Positions 1 through 6,277 of a stretch of DNA of 46,671 bases are shown piece by piece. The stretch comes from Flavobacterium sp. LC2016-13 (lineage in GTDB: Bacteria; Bacteroidota; Bacteroidia; Flavobacteriales; Flavobacteriaceae), in assembly GCF_009707955.1 (NCBI RefSeq), contig NZ_WMDQ01000021.1, positions 1 to 46,671 of the forward strand, read 5' to 3'. The stretch's first letter is position 1; each line of letters starts with the position of its first letter. The position numbers were made by a program, and so were the translations under genes. The notes under the pieces are model-generated. The model saw nothing but the letters and a program-made list of their open reading frames with translations. It was not told the origin of the DNA and made no database searches.

Positions 1-867
1 AAGGATCATTTAGGCAACATACGAGTAAGTTTTGCAAAGAACCCAACAACCCAAGTTCTTGAAATTATCGAAGAAAACAATTATTATCCTTTCGGATTGA
101 AACACAAAGGATATAATGATTATGTGGCAACTAATAATAAGTATAAGTATCAGGGACAAGAGCGTCAGGACGAGCTAGGATTGAACTGGGATAGCTTTAA
201 GTGGAGAAATTATGACCCTGCTATTGGTAGGTTTATGTGTATTGACCCGTTAGCACAGAAATACACTTATAACTCAACTTATGCATTCCAAGAGAATAAA
301 ATGGGATTGGGTAGGGAATTAGAAGGCTTAGAACTAGTTTCTCCTATTCTTTCTGTAGAAGTAGAGTTTGCACCAGTAGAAAGTGTTGCACCTGAAATGA
401 GTATTGCGTTAGAAGGTATGACTGTAGAAGCTGTACCTAGAATTAGCATTTGGGAAACAGTTGGTAATTTTGTTGGCGATTTTGTTAGTAAGCTTGCAGA
501 AGCCGTATCGAGTGGTTCTGATGTGAAGACTGACTTAGTTCCAAAAAATGCAATGGAAAAAGCTGTTGATAATGCAAAACCTGCAACTGCAGAACCAACA
601 GCAAGAGGTACGGCAGGAAAGCTTGAAAAATCTGCTAGAGGAAAAGGTACTGTTGCTCCTGCTGATAGAGATAAACAAAGAGTTAAGACGGCGAAGGGAA
701 AAGCAAAAGAAAGAGAAGAAAATGACAATAAGTGTGCGAACTGTGGTAATGAAACAAAAGCAGAAGATACAGAATCGCACCATTACCCTGACAGACATGC
801 AGATGGTGGAAAAGAATCAGTTCCTGTTTGTAAAGATTGCCACACTTATTTGCATAGTAAAGATTAA
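1..867 (+). CDS. Rhs-family polymorphic toxin, 3' end, with C-terminal HNH-like nuclease (partial at 5')
   Basis: The reading frame is open from base 1, so the 5' end lies outside the window; the TTG at 97 is not a real start. The first ~90 residues are the Rhs repeat-associated core: KDHLGNIRVSF, YYPFGLKHKGYN, YKYQGQER and the boundary motif DPAIGRFMCIDPLA. A low-complexity Ala/Lys/Glu-rich linker follows. The last ~45 residues hold CANC (first Cys about residue 245 counted from the window start), an HH pair near 260 in HHYPDRHADGG, and VCKDCHTYLH at the end, a zinc-stabilised HNH nuclease arrangement. In this family the core forms a shell and the C-terminal tip is a toxin delivered to competitors. 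The DUF4262-like gene starts 14 bp downstream and is the likely immunity gene. Family assignment is strong; nuclease activity is inferred from the motif. Confidence 0.85.
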   Translation, partial: KDHLGNIRVSFAKNPTTQVLEIIEENNYYPFGLKHKGYNDYVATNNKYKYQGQERQDELGLNWDSFKWRNYDPAIGRFMCIDPLAQKYTYNSTYAFQENKMGLGRELEGLELVSPILSVEVEFAPVESVAPEMSIALEGMTVEAVPRISIWETVGNFVGDFVSKLAEAVSSGSDVKTDLVPKNAMEKAVDNAKPATAEPTARGTAGKLEKSARGKGTVAPADRDKQRVKTAKGKAKEREENDNKCANCGNETKAEDTESHHYPDRHADGGKESVPVCKDCHTYLHSKD

Positions 868-881
868 ACTAAAATAAAATA

Positions 882-1589
882 ATGACTAGAAGCGAATTTT
901 TAAATATTATTAAGACTAACATTCATGATAATGAATATCATCTTACACTTGTAAATGGAGGACAGCATCCTGAATTTTCCTATACTATTGGTTTAACTGA
1001 AAAGTTAGGGTTCGAACTTATTATCGCTGGAGGATTTATTTCTGTAAAAGATAATGAAGCAATTTTTAGATATATATACAATCAATTGAAATCTGGACAT
1101 AAGATTGAATCCGAATTCAAACTATCTGAAAATAATGTTTATTATTTAAGTAAAGTGGATTCATCTTGGAGTAAAAAACTAATGATAGGTGTTTATGATT
1201 ATTATAATTTAGATGAAATTACCGCTTATCAGATTATTTCCGTAAATAGAACAATGGATATACCATTAATGTCAGAATTTAAAATAACAGATGACCCTAT
1301 TTGGAAATGGTTAGATTTAGATTGGAATTTCAATGTTCCTAAGAATTCTTATATAATTACTAATATTGATTCTCTACAAGGTAAAACAATAACTGAACTT
1401 ACTAGATGGGAAGAACATGTTTGGGAAATGTTTTCAAAACCAGGACCAGATGTAAAAGAAGAAGATATAAGAATAGTTTCATTAGGAACAATCTTAGGAA
1501 TTGATAATACGTTACAACCTATTTTAAATTTAGCTGTAGGCGAAGGTTTGTGGAGAGATAATAAAGATTCTGAATGGCAAAACTGGTAG
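882..1589 (+). CDS. DUF4262-like protein, putative immunity protein for the Rhs toxin
   Basis: A 235-residue soluble protein with no signal peptide or membrane segment. The N-terminal part (about residues 20-60) has the DUF4262 pattern: a Gly-Gly-x-His-Pro-x-Phe-x-Tyr-Thr-Ile-Gly-Leu run (GGQHPEFSYTIGL) followed by a hydrophobic strand ending in GG. The C-terminal half is acidic and Trp-rich and is not recognised. The ATG lies 14 bp after the stop of the Rhs-HNH gene and a strong hairpin terminator follows, so the two are probably co-transcribed. Members of this family are found beside polymorphic toxins, and position is the main argument for immunity. I cannot show binding to the upstream nuclease; it could be an unrelated cargo gene. 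Confidence 0.65.
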   Translation: MTRSEFLNIIKTNIHDNEYHLTLVNGGQHPEFSYTIGLTEKLGFELIIAGGFISVKDNEAIFRYIYNQLKSGHKIESEFKLSENNVYYLSKVDSSWSKKLMIGVYDYYNLDEITAYQIISVNRTMDIPLMSEFKITDDPIWKWLDLDWNFNVPKNSYIITNIDSLQGKTITELTRWEEHVWEMFSKPGPDVKEEDIRIVSLGTILGIDNTLQPILNLAVGEGLWRDNKDSEWQNW

Positions 1590-1621
1590 AGTTTTAAAAA
1601 TGATGAAAATATAAAGTAAGA

Positions 1622-1655
1622 AAAAGCCATTCCATTACGGAGTGGCTTTTGGATT
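1622..1655 (+). terminator. intrinsic terminator after the Rhs/immunity pair
   Basis: Stem aaaagccattcc (1622-1633) pairs with ggagtggctttt (1639-1650) with one G-T wobble and a 5-base loop. The stem itself ends in a T run. It lies 32 bp after the DUF4262-like stop. Confidence 0.75.
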
Positions 1656-1750
1656 TTATAGAAGTTACGGCAGTGTTTCACAGTTAGTGATATGAAATTT
1701 TTAATTTCTAACATGTTGAAATAGAATTATTATTAGAAAAAAAATAAGTT

Positions 1751-1780
1751 AAAGATGAGCAGTACTGCTCATCTTTTTTG
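1751..1780 (+). terminator. palindromic hairpin with T run
   Basis: The 26-bp stretch 1751-1776 is a perfect palindrome centred on gcagtactgc and is followed by a T run. It sits just upstream of the insA fragment and may isolate it from upstream transcription. Confidence 0.6.
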
Positions 1781-1849
1781 TTTTAGTATTGCCTTAAAAG
1801 AAATAAAATGAGCAAAAATGCTACTTCGTGTTCCAGAGTTAGTGATGGT

Positions 1850-2161
1850 ATGAATTGTCCAAGATGTAGAGAGAAAAAAGTGTCGAAAAACGGTACAACT
1901 AAAAATAAAAAACAGCAATATTATTGTAAAAATTGTGGTAAACGATTTATAGAAAATTACACTTATATGGCTTATAAGTCTGATGTAGACAAAAATATTA
2001 TCCAGTATACCAAAGAAGGTTTTGGAATAAGAAGTACTGCGAGAATATTAAAAATTTCAACCACAACCTTGTTAAAAAGAATTGTATCAATTGCTAAAAC
2101 TATTAATCAGCCCCCCGCTCTTCGAAGAGGTCCTAATGAAAAACTGCGCAAATGTCTCTGA
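1850..2161 (+). pseudogene. IS1-family insA fragment (N-terminal zinc-ribbon/HTH part), truncated
   Basis: From the ATG at 1850 the product begins MNCPRCREKKVSKNG and continues YYCKNCGKRF. This is the CPxC...CxxC zinc ribbon of IS1 InsA, followed by a helix-turn-helix-like segment (GFGIRSTARILKIS, then TTLLKRI). The IS1-like sequence ends at the Pro-Pro codons near 2114 and then runs into unrelated DNA (a cctcttcgaagagg palindrome and a terminator hairpin). The DDE catalytic part (InsB) is absent, so this is a remnant that cannot transpose. An in-frame ATG at 1808 exists, but 1808-1849 looks like IS end sequence rather than coding. Confidence 0.75.
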
Positions 2162-2178
2162 CTTTGCGCAGTTTTTTT
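2140..2178 (+). terminator. strong hairpin terminator, copy 1 of a local repeat
   Basis: A perfect 13-bp stem, aaaactgcgcaaa (2140-2152) with tttgcgcagtttt (2163-2175), a 10-base loop and a T run. The core recurs in damaged form at about 2288-2310. Confidence 0.75.
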
Positions 2179-2287
2179 ATTTTTTTTTGTAAAATTAGTG
2201 AGGTTTAATTGCTTCTGGATTCATTGTTGAGTACATTTTGCATACTAAAAAATGCCCCGCTCCACAAAGAATACTTCATCGTCAACG

Positions 2288-2310
2288 CTGCGCAAATGTC
2301 TCCGACTTTG
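2288..2310 (+). repeat. second copy of the tgcgcaaatgtctcYgactttgc element
   Basis: The core matches 2144-2167 with one base change (t to c in the loop), but the right arm has lost its stem match (ctca in place of cgca), so this copy is no longer a terminator. The bases before both copies share a ccccgctc string, which suggests that a longer repeat unit has been duplicated and eroded. Confidence 0.55.
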
Positions 2311-2341
2311 CTCATTCAATGAAACAAATAAAGGTAGATTT

Positions 2342-2454
2342 CAGATGAGACGACAAGGAGAAAATTATGGCCCTGCACCAAAAGGTCAGTGGAGTCTGGA
2401 ATTTTGTATAAAGGCAAAACATATCCAATTAAATATAAAGAAATTGATGAATAA
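2342..2454 (+). pseudogene. possible tail of a decayed secreted toxin gene
   Basis: Two overlapping frames read like the end of a protein. The first, from 2342, gives RRQGENYGPAPKGQWSLEF. A shift at about 2402-2406 then gives LYKGKTYPIKYKEIDE and a stop at 2452-2454. That stop overlaps the ATG (2447) of the lipoprotein gene, an arrangement common for toxin-immunity pairs. I did not recognise the toxin family. The reading depends on one inferred frameshift, so this is tentative. Confidence 0.3.
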
Positions 2455-2848
2455 AAAAAATCTTTTAGTAGCATTTATTATGTTTGTCTCATGTGGAAAA
2501 AAACATGAATTAGAAAATACTTTTATAACAAATGAAAGTGAATATTGGAAATATAATAATGATTGTATTCAGAGTAGAGTTTATTTTAAATTTTATCAGA
2601 ATGGAAATTATGATAAATATTTAAGGACATATAAAGGATTTAATTTATTTAATAATGATGGAGATATAATTAGTAAAGAAAGGACTTGGAGTGTAAAAAA
2701 TGATTCAACATTTGTCTGGAGTAAAGAAGAATATAAAATAGAAAAAATTGGAAAACAACAAATAATATTGTCCTATCATCATTATAAAGTAAAAGATAAG
2801 ATATGTAAAGTAACTTTGAATAAGGTAAAAAAAGGATATAAGCGGTAA
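2447..2848 (+). CDS. small lipoprotein, possible orphan immunity protein
   Basis: A 133-residue product from the ATG at 2447. A longer in-frame ORF begins at 2252, but its first 65 codons cover the repeat and toxin-tail remnants, and only the 2447 start gives a signal sequence. The N-terminus (MNKKNLLVAFIMFVSC) is a type II signal peptide with the lipobox Cys at residue 16, so the mature protein should be a lipid-anchored envelope protein. The rest is rich in Asn, Lys and aromatic residues and has a RTWSVKNDSTFVWSKEEYKI stretch typical of small beta-rich lipocalin-like lipoproteins. No catalytic motif is visible. Its start overlaps the stop of a probable toxin remnant, so a former immunity role is plausible but unproven. 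Confidence 0.6.
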   Translation: MNKKNLLVAFIMFVSCGKKHELENTFITNESEYWKYNNDCIQSRVYFKFYQNGNYDKYLRTYKGFNLFNNDGDIISKERTWSVKNDSTFVWSKEEYKIEKIGKQQIILSYHHYKVKDKICKVTLNKVKKGYKR

Positions 2849-2934
2849 TGTATCAATTGTTTATTTTTTGGAACCAGTTATGCAAAGTGTAGCTGCTGTG
2901 TATTCTAGATAAAAAACAAATAAAATAAACAGAA

Positions 2935-2984
2935 TATAAGACATAAAAAAACTCGCATTCATGCGAGTTTTTTTATGTCTTATA
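2935..2984. terminator. bidirectional terminator with a 24-bp perfect stem
   Basis: The arms 2935-2958 and 2961-2984 are exact reverse complements with a 2-base centre (gcat tc atgc). The A and T runs within the arms allow termination on either strand. It separates the lipoprotein gene from the NIPSNAP-like gene. Confidence 0.75.
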
Positions 2985-3069
2985 AAATCAAAATCTGCAA
3001 AAACTGACAATCAATAATAGTATATTTATAGTATCTTAAATATATCTATTTACAACAAAAAAAACTAAT

Positions 3070-3762
3070 ATGAATCTAGCCCAACAAAATTCAGAAAACA
3101 TACAAGTATTAGAGATTAGAAATTATTTATTAAAACCAAATTTAACGGAGAAGTTCGGTGATTATTTTCACTCGAAATTTGTTGCTCCAATGAATGACCT
3201 TGGTGGATATACATTGGGAGAATTCAAAGTTAATAATGTAAACGACAGATTTGTTTGGTTTCGTGGTTTTACTGATATGAAAACCAGATTAACTTTTTTG
3301 AATGATTTTTATATTAATAGTACAACTTGGAAAGAACATGGCAAAGGAGCAAATGACATGATGATAAATTCTGATAATGTTTATCTATTGCAACCATTAA
3401 AAAAGGAAATTAATAGCAAATTATTAAAAACGGATAAAAGATTTACCGTTGTCGATTTTTATATTTGTAATAGCACTCTCGAAAAGGTTATTAACCTATT
3501 TGATACTACATATCTTCCATTCCTTAAAAATGTAGAAATAGAAGATATAACGCTTTGGGTAAGCGAAATGACTGAAAATGATTTTCCAGGATTGCCTGCT
3601 TTTCAGGATAAAAATCTTTTAGTAAGTATTACACATTACCAGGATGAAAATGAATTTTCTACCAAGCAAAACAAGATTGATAATATGCCGGCAGATTTAA
3701 AAAAATCGATGCAGGAATTAATAACCATTCACAATCAATTAGTGCTTTTAAATTTGAGGTAA
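3070..3762 (+). CDS. NIPSNAP-family protein
   Basis: A 230-residue cytoplasmic protein without signal peptide. The N-terminal half matches the NIPSNAP dimeric alpha/beta-barrel fold: EIRNYLLKPNLTEKFGDYF (about residues 15-33), then LGEFKVNNVNDRFVWFRGF and a FLNDFY stretch, with the usual pattern of strand, helix, DRFVW strand and aromatic FY. The C-terminal half may be a second, diverged copy of the same fold (TVVDFYICNSTLEKVINLF). The family is related to antibiotic-biosynthesis monooxygenases and to mitochondrial NIPSNAP; most bacterial members have no known reaction. It stands alone between two intergenic regions, so context gives no function. Confidence 0.7.
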   Translation: MNLAQQNSENIQVLEIRNYLLKPNLTEKFGDYFHSKFVAPMNDLGGYTLGEFKVNNVNDRFVWFRGFTDMKTRLTFLNDFYINSTTWKEHGKGANDMMINSDNVYLLQPLKKEINSKLLKTDKRFTVVDFYICNSTLEKVINLFDTTYLPFLKNVEIEDITLWVSEMTENDFPGLPAFQDKNLLVSITHYQDENEFSTKQNKIDNMPADLKKSMQELITIHNQLVLLNLR

Positions 3763-3896
3763 TACTCAGACTTAAAAACTTAAATAATTCGATGTGATCG
3801 ATTTATAATGTATTGGCATTTCCCTTTTCTGGATATGTTACTTTTTTTAAACTTGATTTTCAAACTATTAACAATCGATTTTGTTTTATTTTTTTA

Positions 3897-3916
3897 GGTT
3901 ATCATATAAGATAACC
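3897..3916. promoter_or_regulatory. inverted repeat upstream of the 118-aa gene, possible operator
   Basis: ggttatc (3897-3903) and gataacc (3910-3916) are exact reverse complements separated by 6 bp. The site lies about 50 bp before the ATG at 3967, where a regulator could act. No cognate regulator is identifiable. Confidence 0.3.
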
Positions 3917-3966
3917 ACTTTTGAAAAAAATATGTCAAACTTTGAATTATTATAAAAGATAATTCA

Positions 3967-4323
3967 ATGGAAACAAAAGAGACTAAAAATTTAGAGTATC
4001 TCAGAAAACTAATGAGTCAGTATTTAAATACTTTAAAGTCGCCAAATGACAAAACAGAGTTTTATACTGCCGAAATCAAATTGTTAAATTATTATGAGCT
4101 TGGTTGTGTTATTACCAACATGCTTAAATTATGTATTCTGGCACTAGATCATGAAGCTCCAAAAATTTCAGAAACAGTCAAAAATCAATCTATTAATGTG
4201 GCTCTTATTTTAGAAGTTGTAGTGCAGTTGTTTCCTGTAGATGAATTTGAGTTGCTAAGCGAAATTAATGAGTCTTTTATTGCAGGTTCTAATTCTCGTT
4301 TTCCCGGTTCTCATGAAGGTTGA
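3967..4323 (+). CDS. small helical protein of unknown function
   Basis: A 118-residue product that I do not recognise. It is mostly predicted helix, with no signal peptide. The middle (about residues 35-80) is hydrophobic and contains two Cys (GCVITNMLKLC) and NVALILEVVVQLFP, more like a buried helical bundle than a membrane anchor. The tail is Ser/Gly-rich (NSRFPGSHEG). Codon usage resembles its neighbours. It has its own upstream region with an inverted repeat and is followed by the tRNA-Glu terminator on the opposite strand, so it is probably monocistronic. Confidence 0.6.
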   Translation: METKETKNLEYLRKLMSQYLNTLKSPNDKTEFYTAEIKLLNYYELGCVITNMLKLCILALDHEAPKISETVKNQSINVALILEVVVQLFPVDEFELLSEINESFIAGSNSRFPGSHEG

Positions 4324-4371
4324 AATTTCGTAAAAACCTTTGTGTGACTTTTAGATAAATTGTTTAAAAAC

Positions 4372-4403
4372 AAAAAAGCTCCAGATTTCTCTGAAGCTTT
4401 TTC
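4372..4403 (-). terminator. terminator of tRNA-Glu, copy 1 of a dispersed hairpin
   Basis: Arms aaaagctccaga (4374-4385) and tctgaagctttt (4390-4401) with a tttc loop. The one C-A mismatch on the plus strand becomes a G-U pair in a minus-strand transcript, so the functional direction is minus, just downstream of the tRNA. Confidence 0.7.
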
Positions 4404-4407
4404 TTAG

Positions 4408-4479
4408 TAGCCCGTAGCGGAATCGAACCGCTCTTACATGGATGAAAACCATGCGTCCTAACCGATAGACGAACGGGCC
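4408..4479 (-). tRNA. tRNA-Glu (anticodon UUC)
   Basis: The reverse complement starts ggcccgttcgtctatcgg and ends acgggct plus discriminator A. The 7-bp acceptor stem pairs (G-U at the first pair), the D arm is canonical (GTCTATCGGTTAGGAC), the anticodon loop is TTTTCAT giving UUC, and the T arm is GCGGTTCGATTCCGC. CCA is not encoded, as is usual in this phylum. Confidence 0.93.
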
Positions 4480-4814
4480 TACTTTCTTAATGCGGGTGCA
4501 AAAATGCAATTAATTTTAAAATACACAAAAATATTTTTCCTAAAAATTTTTCAGTTATTCTGAAAGCGGCATATTTTAGAAACAATAAATACTAAACAAA
4601 TTAGATTAGTTAAGATGTATTTGTTTGATTAATAATTGGTTGTTTTGCTCAAAAAAAGTGATAAAGAAGTTCTTTTTCTCTTTTTATCACTTTCAATAAA
4701 ATTTAAAATTATATTGCCAATCGATCGTTTTGAAAGAATATTTTTATGGTTTTAATTGTATTTTCACGCTTTTTTTTTAAATCTGATACGAACATTTTAC
4801 TTATAAACACAAAA
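4480..4814. other. intergenic, no gene seen; one hairpin
   Basis: No open frame of note. It contains a hairpin with arms aaagtgataaa (4655-4665) and tttatcacttt (4683-4693). Very A/T-rich otherwise. It holds the promoter region of tRNA-Glu on the minus strand. Confidence 0.5.
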
Positions 4815-4845
4815 TAAAAAAGCTCCAGATTTCTCTGAAGCTTTG
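4815..4845 (-). terminator. terminator of the Ppx/GppA-like gene, hairpin copy 2
   Basis: The same agctccagatttctctgaag core as copy 1. It lies 20 bp beyond the stop of the minus-strand gene ending at 4865, in the correct orientation. Confidence 0.7.
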
Positions 4846-4864
4846 TAATAATGGTAAAAACTCT

Positions 4865-5959
4865 TTAGAAATTAGTATTTACTTTTTTAGAATGATCTGC
4901 AATATTTGAGATAAGTAATGTTACTTGTCCTTCTTTTACAAAATATATTTTCTTTGTCGCTAAATTTGGAATACTTTCCAACAAAGTTACTAGTATGTTA
5001 TTGGCAGAAATAAGGTATTTCTGATCATAAGTGCTCAAAACTCTTGCTGCTTCTTTATTCGTTTTGGCAAGGTTAGTAAACTTAACAAAATTATTTTTCA
5101 GGATTGCATCATAATTAATAACGTCTTCCAGAGTTAAAGAAATATAATGATCTTTAACGTTTTCATCATAATATAGCGTTGCAAAAGCCCAAACAGCTCC
5201 ACCAGATAAATAGATTTTTTCTTTTTTAGCTAAAGCAGGATTTGCATCAAGCAGTTCTTTTACTTTTTTACGCAAAACCGGGTTAAAATCAAAAGATTTT
5301 TCCTGATACGTCGACATATCATTAACCTGAGTCTGATTTACAACCGTTTTTTGTATTGCGTCAGTAAGCGTCATAGTTCCAAAATCAAGCTCTAAAGGTG
5401 TAAACTCTAATTTGTTGTCTTTAAGCTCATCAATATAACCGCCTCTGGTAGTTTGAGCTCCAATATCAAGTAATAACGCATTCGAGTAATCAACAGGAGG
5501 TATTGCGCCTTTAACTAGTATTTTAGGTTCTTCATCAACATTAATTACATCAATGCTTTTGTTTGTTAGAGTAGCAACTTTATTTTTTAAAGCGTCAACG
5601 TTGCGTGCAGTTGCAAAAACAGGAGCCGCAACTATAAATATATTTGCTTCCGGAACTTTAAATTCCTCTCTTATTTTTTTCAATTGCTCAACAACTATTG
5701 CACTCGTTTTGTTGATGTCGTCCTGAGGAATCTCACCGCTTGCAATAATATGATCGGCAAGACTAATTCTGTCATTTGAGAAGTATAGAATTTTATAATC
5801 TGCTTTCTTAATATTGTTTACGTCAAGAACAGAAGTTTTTATAGCTCTGCGTCCGATTTCAATTCCTGCATAAAGATTTTTTTGAGAAAATGAATTGATG
5901 GAAAAAAATAAATTTAAAAGAATAAAAATTAGAATTTGGGGTTTGTTTTTCTTAAACAT
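4865..5959 (-). CDS. exported Ppx/GppA-like (ASKHA-fold) protein
   Basis: 364 residues. The first ~26 residues are a Sec signal peptide (hydrophobic LIFILLNLFF, cleavage near FSQ/KN). The remainder has the three ATP-site motifs of the Ppx/GppA phosphatase branch of the actin-Hsp70-sugar kinase fold: phosphate-1 near residues 32-46 (GIEIGRRAIKTSVLDV), phosphate-2 at 163-174 (LLDIGAQTTRGG) and an adenosine-like SGGAVWAF at 252-259. DEEPKILVKGAI (142-153) lines up with the Glu-Glu region of exopolyphosphatases. An exported member is unusual because nucleotides and polyphosphate are cytoplasmic; it may bind another phosphate compound or be a sensor. It lies next to an Hsp70 gene of the same superfamily but has its own terminator and a ~320-bp upstream gap, so it is not clearly co-transcribed. 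Confidence 0.65.
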   Translation of the reverse strand: MFKKNKPQILIFILLNLFFSINSFSQKNLYAGIEIGRRAIKTSVLDVNNIKKADYKILYFSNDRISLADHIIASGEIPQDDINKTSAIVVEQLKKIREEFKVPEANIFIVAAPVFATARNVDALKNKVATLTNKSIDVINVDEEPKILVKGAIPPVDYSNALLLDIGAQTTRGGYIDELKDNKLEFTPLELDFGTMTLTDAIQKTVVNQTQVNDMSTYQEKSFDFNPVLRKKVKELLDANPALAKKEKIYLSGGAVWAFATLYYDENVKDHYISLTLEDVINYDAILKNNFVKFTNLAKTNKEAARVLSTYDQKYLISANNILVTLLESIPNLATKKIYFVKEGQVTLLISNIADHSKKVNTNF

Positions 5960-6242
5960 TGGATTTAATTATTGTTGGAATATAATTTTGAATAAAGATT
6001 TTAATGTAATTATGTGAAAGTCATAATTTTGAATTCAAAATAATGGGTTTCATTACAAGATTGCAAATTTATAAAAACATTTACTAATATAAACTCGGTT
6101 ATCAAGAAAACATATTATTTAATTATTAAGGTATTGTTTTGATGTAATTGGTATGTGATTTTATATTTCTATCGAAAAAGAATAATCAGCGGAATAGTTG
6201 AAAATCGTTGAGGTTGAAAAGACACAAACTATTGTAAAACAA
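5960..6242. other. intergenic between two minus-strand genes
   Basis: No coding potential seen. It must contain the promoter of the exported Ppx/GppA-like gene on the minus strand; I could not place a convincing -7/-33 pair. Confidence 0.4.
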
Positions 6243-6272
6243 AAAAGCTTCAGATTTCTCTAAAGCTTTTAA
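6241..6272 (-). terminator. terminator of the Hsp70-like gene, hairpin copy 3
   Basis: aaaagcttcaga (6243-6254) and tctaaagctttt (6259-6270) with a tttc loop. It lies just beyond the stop of the Hsp70-like gene (6278) on the minus strand. Confidence 0.7.
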
Positions 6273-6277
6273 ACAAA

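Noticed and set aside
97..99. TTG as start of the Rhs gene
   Set aside because: The frame is open to base 1 and the upstream residues (KDHLGNIRVSF) are conserved Rhs core.
279..728. Minus-strand 149-codon ORF opposite the Rhs tail
   Set aside because: It lies wholly inside the coding strand of the Rhs gene, has low-complexity Ser/Ala/Phe composition and no family features; it is an antisense shadow.
548..877. Plus-strand 109-codon ORF in the Rhs gene
   Set aside because: Out-of-frame reading of the Ala/Lys/Glu-rich linker; the Lys/Glu runs reflect base composition.
2252..2446. N-terminal extension of the lipoprotein ORF
   Set aside because: It covers repeat and toxin-tail debris and would bury the signal peptide; the ATG at 2447 is the better start.
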